A stretch of DNA of 60,000 nucleotides, from NCBI RefSeq assembly GCF_029227915.1, contig NC_079879.1:22276501-22336500 (forward strand), read 5' to 3'. Every line of letters begins with the position of its first letter. Position 1 is the stretch's first letter. Of the stretch, positions 21,577 through 48,885 are shown in pieces. The notes under the pieces were generated by a model, which saw only the letters and a list, made by a program, of their open reading frames with translations, was not told the origin of the DNA and did not search any database. The translations under genes were made by a program, and so were the position numbers. The stretch comes from Hydractinia symbiolongicarpus. Taxonomy: Eukaryota; Cnidaria; Hydrozoa; Anthoathecata; Hydractiniidae.

Positions 21577-24500
21577 TTAAAGTTTTTTGATGACATTGTT
21601 ATTTAGGTTAGTGTGCAAATTTTGTAAATAATCTTTAAATTCATCATCGTCCTCCACTTTTATACGACTGTTCAGTTGGTCGAGCACCTTTTTCAAAACT
21701 GTCATGTCTACTTGTCTGCTCTTGTATTTAATCTGACATGCTTCGAATGTAAGAGTTAAGGCTTGTATTATTTTTTCTTCCACATCGATATCAGTGGTGT
21801 CTAGTAATGGAATGAGCAGTTCACACCAGCCATTTTCAACGTACAAGTTTAAAAGAGACCAGCTAAAAAGGACAAAATGAGATATAAAATGCGATTTTAT
21901 CAACAATAACTTAATCACGTTACAAGCTGCCGAAAATTTAGCGTAGCTTAAATTCGGAAAGTCGAAAATTTTGCTCAATTTAGCGCGGTTTTGGCGACTA
22001 ATAGAAGATGTTTCGCAAAATACATGTGCGAAAACACAAAAAAGATAAAAACGAGATTTGTGATTTCCATATTCGATTTTGTTCCGGAAAATATACATGT
22101 AAAACACAGATTAACATGGAAGCGATATTAGTAATGAGAGCAATTTCTGTATGCTAGTGGTACACGTGCATGACCTTTAGTTTCTACCTGGCAGTTTTGG
22201 AAAATCTTGATTAACAGTTATAAACAGGGTAATACCTAATAGCGTCACGAGTAAAGAACATTTTTTTTTCAGAATTGAATTATTAATTTTTTTTCTCATT
22301 TTTTACACAATGATAGAGAACAATGGACTCTCAAATGTGACGAAGTCAGATTTTTTCGAAAAAAATGTCGGATTTAAGACTTAACCACCAAAATAGTAGA
22401 AATTTAGTGTTTTTTCTACCATCCATAGAGGAGAGAGGCTATGTGTTTTTCTGTGCAACAGTAAAGATGTATATAAATTCTCATGACATGACTCATAATC
22501 TCATAATTTACCATGACATAAAGTGCCCCTGAGATGAAAATATAAAAATAAAAACACGTTTGATCCCATGTTTACCGTATTTCGAAAATGTCATGCATTC
22601 AAAAGAATATTTTTTAATATCGTCCGAGTGTATGCTGGTAAATCGACATGTTGTGCACGGAGAAATTTAATCACTATGGCATCAGGCATGTAAACATTCA
22701 CGATTAACGGTATTTTTTAGTAAACACAAAATACCCGTCACCTAGAAAAAACTTAGTCAGTTCTGTGAGTTGTTTTACTGGTACAACACGGTAAAACAAC
22801 TTCCAAGAATCGAAACTTAAAGTCATTGAAGAAACGAGTTGGTGCAAGAGAAGTATTCATATCGACTGGTTATTTCACAAATACTGGAAACGACAGACCA
22901 TTTGCTGCCCTTCCGGTTTGAAAGTAGTTTAGGTCTGTGGTCATGTAACACATCCTGCTGAGTCCAGAATCCCAATCAAAGAAGAGATCATTTAAATAGC
23001 CGATGCATTGGACAAAAAATGAGAAAAAAAACTTAGGATCCAATCCTGAGATATATCCTAAAAACCACATTTTAGGACCTCCTTTCTTGTCACTGTGCAA
23101 GTAATCAGAAAAATGTCGCGAAAATTGTCCATTGTTCTCTATTGTTGTAAAGAAAAGGAGAATAAAATAGTAATCTGAAAAGGTCCAAAAGTGCGAAATT
23201 TTCGTATTTCGTATTTTGAAAAAATTCAAATAACGATTTTTCCAAAGAGTATCACATGTTTTAAATTTACCGTGGATTTAATTTTGAGAACATTGACAAA
23301 GCTGATCACCAAAATGAAATTAGGATTTACCTTTCATGAGTTGCTTCTCGATCTTTCAGATCCACAATCAAGTCATGCAGCAACACAACAGCCTTAACTC
23401 TCAAGCTGCCAGCTTTGACATCTCTCGCAATCACAAATAAATCTTTAATACCTTGCAGCTTAACTAACTCCTTTTGTCCTTCATAATTTCCGCGGACCAA
23501 CGCGGATAATGCGTAAATTCCTTTCTTACGAATCAAAGGCGTTTGATAAGGATAGAGCATTCTTAGCAAGTATTGCAAGCCATTATACTTGAGAACAGCA
23601 TTTTGAACTTCTTTATTGCTAAAATAGAAGTACATATAACATGAAGAAAACTATATATATATATATTGTATGAGCAGTGCCATAAACGCCAGGGAGGCCA
23701 GGGGGCACAGCTTGATTTTTAACCATAAGAGCGTTAACGTCTGGAAGTGCATTTACCGCCATTCTAGAGAATTTCAAACTATATAAAGCGAAACTCATAT
23801 GTTTTTTTCTATATACCCCACTTTATCGTAGTTCATCTTGATGTCACAAGTATGTTGATTGATTTGACAGAAGAAATGTGGCGAAAACAAAGGGCAGAAA
23901 AGAAAACAGGGATATGCAGTTTAACTATTGTAAAAGTTCCCAGGTAGATGTTAAATTATTATAACTATAATTTACTTTTGGGGGAATATTAAAAATAATA
24001 TGCACCAATTTTAGAAAAAAGCAATAAATATATACACATAATCTTCACATTGGAATTCCCCTTTAGGCAAGTGCTGATTTTCTAAAGTCCAAACTGGCCC
24101 TTTCTTGCATGGCAAAAGTAATTTGAAATAACCAAAATTTTAATCAGGAATTATTAAAACACTTTTTAAGTCATCTACGAGGTATATGAATAATCGAGAA
24201 AAAAGTACAAAATGTAAAAAAAGTTGTAGCATGAAGATTCAGTCAATTTTCAATATCAAGAAATCTCACAATGAGCAGAAAGGTAAAGTACAGCTTCAAC
24301 AATGTCAATTTGGACAATAACATTTTATATACTTGAGAAAATAAAAATAAAAATTACTTTTGAGCCGCAGCACTTATGACATTTGCAGCTTTTTCTTTAA
24401 GTCTATCCTCTGTAGCATTTAGGAATTGAACTATAGTTTCCAATCCATGTATATGATCCAAGTCCCTCGCATTATCTATCTGGTGAACATAGTCTTCTAA

Positions 24501-26170
24501 CCTAGTTAGTGCATCTATCTTCATTTGTAACGATTGAGATGAATTTGTTAATAATGCCATATTATCCTTCATTACCTCAAGATCTGATTTTGTTTTCCAA
24601 GGTGTATTTTCTTTAAACTTTTTACCTAGGGAGATTAAAAGTTATGTAAATACAAAGCTTTTATGCTGAACTGCTTTGTGGAGAAATAAACATACTTGTT
24701 TTTTGTTTTATTGCTTCTATAGCTTCATCAGACCATTTAATATCATTGGGTACTTCATTATCTCCCAAACCACTTAAAGCATCCTTTAACTGTGCTTTTG
24801 AAAAGCGAATCTTGTCAGCATATTTATTACGTCCGTCAACTGTAATCTTTGGTGCTAGGTTTACACTTTTTGGGGATTCGTTTTCAATTGATTCATCATC
24901 TTTCAACAGTTTTGCTTCTTTTATTCCCGTCTGGAAGTTCATTCTGACATGAAGACCAGCAGGTATAGCTTGACTATCTTTTACGACCTGCCACTCATTT
25001 GTAGGTACAAAAGTTTCATAATTTACATCTTTATCTTCTGCAACAGTATTTTCATTTTCATCATTATTGGCATCACTCAAAATAAGGCCAGTTTTTTCTT
25101 CATTTCCTAAAAAAAGGCAAAAAACATTTGTACTAAGTAAAAATTTAGACACTTCAGAGATTTTCTTTAAATAGATATTTAAAACCAGCAATAGAAAGAA
25201 GGAATTTTAGTTTGATTGGACTTTTATGTTTATATTTAAAGTACATATCAACAAGCAATCATGGCTGTAGCAACACAGTGCTGCTTAAGTAAAATTCAAA
25301 TTAAGTTTATTTATTGAAAAAAATCAGAATTTCTCTAGTGTTTGGAACAATGAAGAATCACTTTATCTGTATGGGCTTAAAAATTTTCCAGCAAGTACAA
25401 ATTATCTCTTTATTAGAACTATAGAGGCCTGGTCCATAAACTGACCTGGTGTGCTATGATTTCACACACTATTAACCTAAGAAAACTTTACCACTAATTT
25501 CATTAAATTTATTTGATAAAGTGCCACTATTCATAACACTCAAATTTAACAGCAAAAAGGGATACAGGGGAAAGCGAAGTAGCTTATTCTTGTTATTAAA
25601 CTTATTTAAATGTTTAGGCATTAAACATATTCTGCTTGAACAACGGAATGCTCAAAAATAATAAAAAGTTATACAAAAACACAAAAAAATATTATCAACA
25701 GTTAAATGAAAAACAGTCAGACTTTACATATCAGCTTTGCCATATTTATTTTTGTATTAGGTTTATTAAAAAAAATTAGAAAACAATTTTAATTCGCTGT
25801 TGTAACTGTTCTGAATTTTTAATTGCCATCTAGGGTTTACCAAACACTCTTTTCCTTCTTTGACTCTCCTCTTGTTCAAAAATGCTGTTTATAAATATCC
25901 AAATAAAAAAGGGGCATAGTTTTGTTCTCTGTCACGTTTTAAATCTCGTGCTTGTGGACAAATAGCGAAAGCATTCTTACAGTGTGTAAATATGATATCC
26001 CTTACTTAATAGCTGGCTAGTCACCTTGAGACCGTATTAAAGAGATTGATATTTTCTAATTTGATATGAAGGGGGGGTGGGGGTGGGGGACATGAAATAC
26101 GTTAAAACTGCTTACCATGGACTATATTTCCAAGATTTAATGCCAAAAAAACAAGAGTAATTAACTTCAT
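21577..26170 (-). CDS. SIL1: SIL1, ER nucleotide-exchange factor for BiP
   Basis: Six exons make a 1,308-base frame (435 residues; human SIL1 is 461): 26170-26116, 25106-24696, 24625-24358, 23618-23331, 21862-21577, with an unbroken frame through all five listed segments. The first exon encodes a signal peptide (MKLITLVFLALNLGN), directing the protein to the ER lumen. Exon 2 carries the diagnostic FVPTNEWQVVKDSQAIPAG block followed by LHVRMNFQTG. Later exons give armadillo-type helices (LQYLLRMLYPYQTPLIRKKG, ALSALVRGN) and ENGWCELLIPLLD near the C-terminus. SIL1 triggers ADP release from the HSP70 BiP. The protein ends VIKKL, not a canonical KDEL-type signal; human SIL1 also has an atypical end. 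The exon count is five coding segments; a UTR exon is possible. Confidence 0.93.
22301..23155. mobile_element. Probable inverted-repeat element in a SIL1 intron
   Basis: The phrase TTTACACAATGATAGAGAACAATGGA at the left (about 22,301-22,326) recurs inverted at about 23,126-23,152 (TCCATTGTTCTCTATTGTTGTAAA). The roughly 850 bases so bracketed lie wholly in the last SIL1 intron. A 119-codon minus-strand frame (22,870-23,229) overlaps its right end but matches nothing I recognise. Confidence 0.45.
26053..26095 (+). repeat. G-rich tract in SIL1 intron 1
   Basis: The plus strand reads G7-T-GG-GGG-T-GGGGG at 26,071-26,089, an abrupt G-run in otherwise AT-rich DNA. The transcript strand of SIL1 is the C-rich one. 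It could form a quadruplex on the non-transcript strand, which is inference. Confidence 0.5.
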
Positions 26171-27949
26171 CTGGTATAAATAACTGACCTAAAAAGAAAG
26201 AAAACACCTGATTTTGTCAGCTTTTGTGTGAACACCTGGCTTTTGTCCGAGTCAGTTAATAACTAACCTTGTGGAGCAACAACAAAAAAAGGAAAAAATA
26301 GAAATGAAGGCCAGTTATTGAGGAAAAAAAGATACATTCGCCTTTATTATTAGGCTATGGTTGTTCAAAAAAGTGCAATATTCAAGAATTTTTTGTTCAT
26401 TATCAATAATGACCTATTTATGTGCAAGAATTGCGTCAGCGTCTTGTTACATGTCTAAAAAAACACGTCTACGCTACTTTGAACGCCATGTTATCTATAT
26501 CCATTTCATGTATACAAACCAAATAACACGGCAGACGAAACGGACATTATGGTAGACCAGCTATGGGGTCAGACGGTACTTCCAAAGCAGACACAACACG
26601 TCCCAAATCGTGGCTAGACTCTCAGAACCCAGCTAAGTACGTGCACTGACCTTTAAAAACTGTAATATGGTTTTGGTCATCGGTCTATTCATTTCACTTG
26701 CAAAGGACTATAACGCCTTAAGACATTTTTCTCAACGTTAGGCATTTACAATTCCGCTCATTACGTGTTATAGTCATCGTATTACGCGTTATGTCCAAAT
26801 ATGACCCCACATGCAAATCTCGTGGTTCCACGGGCAGAGGCCTCCTTCCAGTTTCAATGGACTTCGACGCCCCAAATCGTTTTGCTCAATGCCAGGCCAT
26901 TAAATCCCAGATAAGTATATGCACTGACCTTCAACGTCCTGGTCTTTTTCCTAACCCCAGACACTCAGAACCTGCTCAATACGTGTATAGTCATTCATAA
27001 GTTGTAATATGGCCCATGCGGGTGCATTGAGCCGGCAGGTTAAACATTTACGCAAAAAATAAATTTTTGCAAAGTAGTACATTATATTGAAATTATGATA
27101 TCAAAAGCCTGTTGTATCTTTTCATATCGAGAAGGCCAAACTCGCCCACTCGACACAAGAGACAACAGCAATTCACCAATTTCTTTAGGCTTAGGCCTTT
27201 TTCCAAAATTTTCGCGGATATCGATTTAGCGAATGGTGTCTGTTGGTATTTCTCGCCACAGAGACATAACATTATTCATTTTATTATATCTTTATGACCT
27301 CACGAAGAGAAGTCCATTGGCACATAGAGATATTGGTTGGCACAATAGTAAATGCAAAAGCCAGGATTTAGCGACTTAGGAAACACCATGGTTGGGTCCG
27401 ACGCGATTTAAAAAGCAAAAAAATAACCCTTAGAGGGTCCAAAGCTTTGAGTTCAAGAAACGTACAACATGGCTAAAGAAACAATTTTGATAACAATATC
27501 GGTGCCTTTTGTCGACAATGTATATACAACACACATCATATGGGGTACACATCATATAAATATCGAACATAACCGTTTAAATCATTTTGGCATAATATTG
27601 AGATCTCATTTTCAAAGAGTATTGAGAAGTGACGAATCATGAATCTCCCTCCCCAGAGTTGACGGCGCTGCTTTTTGAGAAAAATAAGGTTTTAAGGAGA
27701 CGTGACAACTTATTTGAAGCACATGTCAATATATTTTTTTCTACAAGATCTAAAACACTAAATTTGCTGGGACAATTGTTTCTAAGTAGCGCAGGCCGAG
27801 ATAAGCAGGAAAGATTAATTTTTTAAAAAGCTAAGAAACAAATATCTTAAACAGAGCATAAATATTTTTTAAATACACTTTATCCGACGGAAACCGTAAC
27901 ACAAATGCTGTTCATTCTGAAACATTTTATCCACAGATAAAAATCCAAA
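26171..27949. other. SIL1 upstream / CTP synthase downstream spacer
   Basis: About 1.8 kb separates the SIL1 start codon from the CTP synthase stop codon, both on the minus strand. No further gene is supportable. Two diverged similar segments (about 26,590-26,670 and 26,870-27,010) share CCCAAATCG, ACTCAGAACC, GTGCACTGACCTT-like and TGTAATATGG phrases, pointing to an old dispersed or duplicated repeat that probably overlaps the SIL1 promoter region. Confidence 0.4.
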
Positions 27950-41654
<13,705 letters not shown>

Positions 41655-44640
41655 GATGGTATACTTATTCTAAAAGTAAAAACACTTACATTAGTGCAAG
41701 AAATAATAAAGATCCATTATAACCAAGTGGTTGTTTACATGTACTGAAGATGAGCTGGTAACAGGTACAGTACTGAAAATGAGTAATGGCTTATTTTGCT
41801 ACTTCCCCTCACCAAAAAGTTGTGGGCTTTTAGTTTTAGTAAAAAAGTCTGCAAATGTGTAGAAAGCGTACAGGAATGCCCAAACAAAGTTTTTGCTTCA
41901 GAGTTTTAGATTCAGAAGGTCAGTAAAAAACTTCTTTGGCTAGATTATTGGCCGACTACGTGAATAAATACCCAAAGCTGAAACACCTGGTCAAAGTTGT
42001 TATGGGCTGGGCATGGCCTAGACTTAAAATTCACGCAACATTGTCCCAGGGACCCACCGTTCTTTGATAAGAGGATGAAATGCATACGTGACACGAAAAA
42101 AAAATAAACATGAAGTAATTTAAAATGTGGTTTGTTCCACAAACAGCAAGTACACATTTTATCCTGAATATCAAAAGAACATTACATATCGTGTGATCGA
42201 GGTTGAACTTCAAGCAAATGCCAAGAGGTTTAGGCGGACTGTGCATCGATCAGAGGAAATAGCGTGCAGAAAAAAACCCTGCAAATTCTCATATCAACTA
42301 ATAAAGCTAAACAGCTGGGAGTAAGACAATAGGTTGTTAGTTATTATAGGCTACTATTCTCTATTGTTTAGAACCACAGAAAATAATAACCGGATAATAA
42401 ATAAGAATAATAAGCAGCCTAGTTGGCATTTCTATTTTCTAATGCAAACTAGCATTTAATAGGGAAGCCCTAAGCATACAGCGCATCGTAAAAGAAGAGC
42501 GCACATCTATACCAGAATTTGCATAGAGTATATGCTCAAACAAAAATACCAGGTGGAGTGAGATCACAAATTGCCACAGGCTTTCTACCAGCGTTAATTA
42601 AGACATCTGAAAAAAAATGCTTTTTAACGCTACCTAAATTTTCTTTTGGCAAAAAACTATAGCATATGTAAGAAGACTATATTCACAAAATTAAACTTCA
42701 AGTTTTGTTTAAAGGCGTGTAATCCCCTTGTTGGCAATTTTTTTGAGGTCCCTATTTTATTGTACAAACTGAAAGATATAGATGAAAAAACATTATCCTA
42801 CAAATTCTATTGAAAACTGAAGATCAAAACACATTTAAATGTTTTACTGAAATAGCAAACTCACCCTACCCAACAACAGAGCCATCATTGCAATTTATTT
42901 CACAATTCACACAATCAAGGTAAAATTGACCACATACTTGTATACATGTCATCACGTAAAATTTAATCAATGAGGGTAAAAATGTGTAGTTCCATTTCAA
43001 TCGTAATGCTTTTGCCTTACTTTATGATGGTGCTCCTTTGTTCAAATATTAAGCTATTTTTTAATGAGAAAGTATGGTCTGTACATTGTTTTTGGAATTT
43101 CCCTTTTTTTGCTTTAAAATTCCTTAAAGTTCCTTTACAATCTTTAAAGTCTCATTTCGGGCACTCTCAACAGGGGTTTGAAGATTGGCAAAATTTATGG
43201 AATAAACCTGGACATACATTATAATAAATAGAAAAGCGTGTGATAAACATTATCATAATTCAGCGATTCGGTTCAGTTTTGTTGATGATTAATATTTTGC
43301 TTAATTGATGAATCACATTTGCGCTACATTTGCCAGTTTTTAGAAATTTTGACAATGAAAAAATCATGTGTATCTAAAAGTAGTAACTGATTTAAAGCAA
43401 CTTTTATTATAAGCGTAAAGTTCCTTTGCGCCCAGGATCCAAGTTCATAATTTTATCTCCACTCAGGAGTGTTTGCCAAGGGTCGACTCTCCTTTGATGT
43501 GCTTTGCAGAAATACTGTGGCTTTGACGGTAGTCGAACTACATTTTGCCACATTTCGCTTATTGTGTTACTCTCTATTCCTTTGTTTTCTGTCCTAAAAA
43601 CAGTTGACTTCGGCAGCCGCCGAAGTGTGGACTTTTGGACCCTCTTGAACAAAAGAATAACAAAAGAATTATGACAACAAGAAGAATATCGCTGAAGTGT
43701 GGACTTTTGGACTCTCCTTTAAACAAAAGAGTTTGTGACCTTAAGAAGAATTTCGCCGAAGTCGCCGAAATTTACGGTAAAAGAACGATTAATATTAGGG
43801 GATGGGTGCGCAGGAATAATTTACTCCTCCTATTGTTATTACCTTGAGGTAGCTAGTCTGTTTGATAGGTTCAGCTAACTTCGGTGAGCTGCAACTCCGA
43901 AGTTTGCTTTCAATTCAACATGTCTACTGAAAAAAGGCTAAGGAATCGTTTTGTATTGACTTGCATCAAGTAAATGGAAGTTTTGAATATATGATTGCAG
44001 AATGAAGTTGAGCAATGTTACTAAGAAGAGACATTACTGGAAACATTTATTCTCTGTGTCGCCTGTGAATGCTGAAGAAAAGCAGTTTGGCAGAAAAGCA
44101 GGCTTTGGCTTAACAAAAATAATAGCATTAACTCAATGACTACACTTTCAGGTACATCTGTTTACATTGCTTTTTATTGGTGTGCTAGCAAGTATGGGCA
44201 AGGGTTATATTATATACTCATTGTATATAAAATATTGTTGACTTCATAACGATTTTTTTACATGCCACGAGGCCAAGGAAGAGAACACTAGTTTTGGGAG
44301 AAAGACTTTGATGATGTTTAAGTTTAAAATCTCTAGCCTTGTATTGAAATAATTCTTGGAAATGGTGCTAATTATATACAATTGGAATAAGAAAAAGGCA
44401 TGGTTATATTTAATAGGTGAAATGACAAAAGTTTTTCACATTTTCACAAAGGAGTTGTCATGTTGATAGACATGGAAAATGTTTGTGATTCTACCAACTT
44501 GGCGAAAATGACTTAGCATATATACTTATTACAAGCCCATCCAGATGGATACAAAAATGTGTAATAATGTAGTTAACGATATCTGTTTTTAAATGATTTT
44601 GTTTTATTAAAAATTTAAAGTATTTATAGTTACCGAAAAA
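41655..44640. other. Upstream region of CTP synthase
   Basis: The CTP synthase promoter and 5' UTR should lie in this interval, but no core motif can be named with confidence. Minus- and plus-strand frames of 60-85 codons here show no family and no splice context. Confidence 0.35.
43617..43760. repeat. 72-bp direct duplication
   Basis: GCCGAAGTGTGGACTTTTGGACCCTC (from 43,617) is repeated 72 bases later as GCTGAAGTGTGGACTTTTGGACTCTC (from 43,690). A further partial GCCGAAGTCGCCGAAA follows near 43,755. Homology runs through AACAAAAGA and AAGAAGAAT. Frames crossing it are a by-product of the repeat. Confidence 0.7.
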
Positions 44641-44649
44641 TAAAAACAG

Positions 44650-46037
44650 TGTTTCTCTTGCTATTGCGGTGAAGGGTCTCCTTAAGAGACAAGAGAGGAG
44701 TTGAACGTCCTCCACAATACCTTAGTTTAAAGGGGCGATTGTGGAAGTACCATGAAATGCCACATAGTGATGGTGTCACTTTAAAAAACACCCAATCCGG
44801 TCTGTGAACAGTTGGCGCTAGGAAGGACATCCAGCTGTAAAACAGTGCCAAAACTCTGGCTGTAAGAACAGATCAGACAAACTACGTTAACGGGGCTGGA
44901 ACTCTAAGGAGTGAAGGTGTCACGCACGGTAGGACAGATGTCAGGTGTGAGCATTGTCAGACCGTTCCTTAACTATCTCATCACAAGGTAGATAACACTA
45001 GGTTGGGGATGGCTAGTGTAAATGTTGGTACTCTGAGAGGTAGAGCAGGTGAAGTAGTTGAAATGTTAGAACGTAGATCTGTTGATATGTGTTGTGTTCA
45101 GGAAGTCAGGTGGAGAGGAGCTTCAGTGAGATTTGTGGAAGGAAGGAGGGCAAAGTATAAGCTTTTTTGGATTGGTAATAGTGATGGGTATGGAGGAGTT
45201 GGCCTATTCGTTGCAGAGAAGTGGATAGAAAAAATAATAGATGTTATGCGTGTTAATAGTCGTATTATAGTGATAAATTGTTTGATAGGTAATAGTGACA
45301 ATCCACTTTTCTGTCAGTTTATGCTGCACAGAGTGGACTCAGTGAGGAAAATAAAGATAAGTTTTATGATGAGTTAATAGCAGTCACATCAAAGTTTGGA
45401 GACACTGAACTTGTCATGGTGGGCGGCGACTTTAATGGTCATGTTGGGAAGTCATCTGAAGGTTATAGAGGTGTGCATGGAGGCTATGGATTTGGGAGCA
45501 GAAATAAGGAAGGGGAGAGATTGCTTGAGTTTGGAATGGCAACGGACATGGTGGTTTGCAACACATCATTCAGTAAGAGACAGAGTAGGCTGATAACATA
45601 TGAGTCAGGTGGTTGTAAGACACAGATAGATTACTTCCTGGTTAGAAAGTCAGACAAGAAAGTGGTGAAGGACGTGAAAGTTATATCTGGGGAAGAGTGT
45701 GTTTCCCAGCATAGGTTGCTGGTTTGTGATATTATCTTGAAGAGTGTTAAAGAAGCCAAGGGAAAGTACAGGCCCCGTCGAAAAGTCTGGAAGCTGAAGG
45801 AAGAGATTGTAGCAAGACAATTTAGTGCAAAAGTTCAGCAGTTAGCCTACAATAGTCAATGTGATAGTGACAATGTTGAAAGTACTTGGACTAACTTTGA
45901 AGAATTGTCTTCTAGAAGCTTCTGATGATACCTGTGGGTGGACGAAAGGACCAGCTAGACATAGACAGACCTGGTGGTGGAATAATGAGGTTGACCAGTG
46001 TATAAAGGAAAAGAGGAAACTTTGGAAAGAGTGGAAT
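44650..46037 (+). mobile_element. RTE-like non-LTR retrotransposon, copy B, 5' half
   Basis: This half holds a leader of a few hundred bases and the apurinic/apyrimidinic-type endonuclease region, ending abruptly at AAAGAGTGGAATTTA where a minus-strand LINE is inserted. The left limit is approximate because no terminal motif marks the 5' end. The element resumes at 48,886. Confidence 0.75.
45003..45925 (+). pseudogene. Endonuclease domain of RTE-like copy B, frameshifted
   Basis: Two frames (45,003-45,3xx and from about 45,320 to 45,925) together cover an APE-type endonuclease. The first gives ASVNVGTLRGRAGEVVEML, CCVQEVRWRGASVRF and GYGGVGLFVAEKW. The second gives LVMVGGDFNGHVGK, KTQIDYFLV and SQHRLLVCD. 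Conserved Asn, Glu, Asp-Phe-Asn, Asp and His positions are present, but a frameshift between about 45,301 and 45,320 (just before the LSVYAAQSGL block) breaks the protein. It is similar to the endonuclease of RTE elements and the CFDP2/BCNT-type proteins derived from them. Confidence 0.85.
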
Positions 46038-48885
46038 TTATTTTTTTTTTTTGATTTTTCGAATTTCAAGTGGCAGTGAATTATACAGTTTACCCCCTGC
46101 AAAACAGAAACTCTGCCGGGCGATTTCTAGTTTGACCTGAGGTAACCTGACAATAAAGCCGTTATTTTGTGTGTTATTGTCATGTTGTTGGCTGACAAAA
46201 TAATTGTCAAAATGTTCAGATGTTAGATCATTTAGTAGACACTTTTTAACGAGTACACAAATATTATGGTTGATGAGTCCTGTGATGGATGGAATATTAT
46301 CACTCCGGACAATCGATCTAGCACGGTTCTCAAGCGATTTTAATTTGTTGAGCTGTGTATTTGTGATAGGTATTCTCAATGCACTACTATAAGTAATTAA
46401 AGGTACAATCATCATCGAGAAAACATTGTGTGCGGCTTCAGCGGTAAGGCACGGTCGTAATCTTTGTAGTAGGCGTAAACGGCTGCTGGCACTTTTATAT
46501 GATCGGTCGAAGTTGTCATTAAGCATTAACTTGCTGTCGATTACTGTTCCCAGATACTTATACTGAGAAACAAAATTTATCGGATTTTCTTGATATACAA
46601 CTTGTAGAGCCTTGTCATGTGCTTTCAAGCGTTTAGCCGTTCCGAACAACATGACTTCTGTTTTCCCTTTTTTTAAATTTATAATTAACTCATTTTCACG
46701 GAAATATAATGATAGTCTCTCAAGGTCTTGATTGAGAAGTTGTTCAATTCTAGTAACATCTTTATGAGCAACGTATATGACGGTGTCATCTGCGTACATT
46801 TAACTTTAGAATTTGAGATATGGTCTACAAAATCATCATAAAAAATTATAAAAATCAGTGGTCCCAAAATGGAACCTTGTGGAACACAGCAGTAAATTGG
46901 CTCGTAGCTAGATCGAATATTGTTAATGTCTACTAACTGACTTCGATTAAAAAAGTAGTCGGTAAACCATGCTAGCTCCTTGCCTTTAATTCCGTACGTG
47001 CGTAACTTGTTTAATAATAATGAGTGTCCGATCGTATCAAAAGCTTTCGATAAATCTATATAAACTGCTCCAACTAACTTGCCGCCATCTATTTTGCGAC
47101 GAATACTGTCGCAAAATAAAGTAGAAGCAAGTTTCGTGGAGCGTTTACTTCGAAAACCATATTGACAGTCGTTCAGTAATTTCTCTTTTTCGAGATAGTT
47201 CACGAGTTCGTTATGAATAGCCTTCTCAAGAATTTTAGATAGCACCGGTAAAATTGAAATCGGGCGATAGTTTTTGAGAAGAGAAGAATCCCCAGATTTA
47301 AATATAGGTGCAACCTTCGCAACTTTCCAGGCTGAAGGTACAGTTGAGGTGTTTATCGAAAGGTTTATTATGTGACTAAGAGGTTTTGAAATTAAAATAG
47401 CACAGTCTTTTAACATTCCGGGTGGTAACTCGTCTATACCGGTTGCTTTATTTCGTTTGAGTGATCGGAGTTCTTTCTCTACAAAAATCTTAGAAATATA
47501 ACCTGTCATGAAAATTTTATTTGTTCGTAAAGAAAAAGGTGGTACATATCTCCATGTAAAATTCATAAGTTGAATTGACTTGGATTTAAGGGAATGAACA
47601 GCTATACTAAAAAACTTGCTGAAGTTGCTTACTTTACTTCTGCTTTCACTATCTTTTGACATTTGACACACTTTTTTCGGTTTGCTTGGGAATACTGATT
47701 TTATTGCATTCCAAAGTTTTCTTGGATTTGACAGATTTTCGTTAATAAGATCACGCTGGTGGTTAGCCTTTGCTTTCACTATGTTATTATTGCAACTATT
47801 TCTAATCTTTTTATATTTCTCTGTATCTTCTCTTTTACCTGATTTGCGAGCCTTGCGATGAAGTTTGTCACGGTTGTTCATTTGAGATTTTATTTTTGAA
47901 GTTAGCCATTTACAAGGTCGTGATTTAACTCTTTTTTCAATTAACGGGGCGTGTTTATCAAAAGAATCACTTAGCTTCGAGTTAAAATACGTAACTGCAA
48001 AATTTACATCACTGGCGTCGTATACAGGGCGCCAGTCAATTTCGGAGACGTCATTAAAAAGATTTTTAGGAACGTAGTTAGTGTAATTACAGCACTTCAG
48101 AGTTCGCATAGGATGCTTGATGTTGTGTTTCCTACGTATTCCACCAACCATATCGTGATCGCTCAGCCAAGTAGGGAATACGTCATTGCAGTGAACATTG
48201 TCGGGACAATTAGTGAAAAATAAATCAATTGTCGTTGATGACGTAGAAGACATTCTTGTGGGTTTATTGATAAGTTGTTTAAAACCATGCACATTAATTG
48301 TAGATTTGAAATCTTTATTGACGTTTGTAACATTATAGTCCACATTGAAATCTCCCATGAGTATAGTTTCCTTATTTTCTTGATTGATACAATTTCAATG
48401 ATCGTCAAATGTTTCGTTATATTTAGATGCTAAGTACTTTGAACCCTCTGGAGGGCGATAGAAACACCCTACTAAAATTGATTTCGATTTTTTAATAAAA
48501 ATTTCAAGCCACAGAGACTCTAAAGTTGAATTTTCTAAATCCAGCCTTTGCTTAAAATTAATATTGTTTTTGACATAAACAGCCACGCCTCCTCCTTTTC
48601 CAGATGTTCTGTTTCTTTTAACCAAAGTGTAACCAGACAGTTCATAAAGAGCATCATTGTCACTAAAATCCTCGTTCAAAATATGTGTTTCAGACAAGGT
48701 TATAATGTCAATTTTTGAATCATGCTTGCGTACTAACGCTTCCAAGTGGGCAAAGTTTGAAAGTAACCCACGAATATTTTGATGAACACATTTCAGACCT
48801 CTCTCACCACAAAATTCACCAAGGCTTTCCGGTCCAGGACATGTTTCTATGTCACCACACAAGAGTAGTAAAACTATAAACAAAC
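46038..48885 (-). mobile_element. CR1/L2-like LINE nested in RTE-like copy B
   Basis: This minus-strand LINE has its A-rich 3' end at 46,038-46,062 and reaches back to about 48,885, where host RTE sequence resumes. The N-terminal part reads LLLLCGDIETCPGP, the usual start region of such ORF2 proteins, so the copy is nearly full for this ORF or slightly 5'-truncated. The insertion breaks the plus-strand host element, so the host is older. Confidence 0.85.

Noticed and set aside
22870-23229. 119-codon minus-strand frame in a SIL1 intron
   Set aside because: SIL1 joins cleanly without it (23,331 to 21,862). The frame overlaps an inverted-repeat element and matches no family I recognise.
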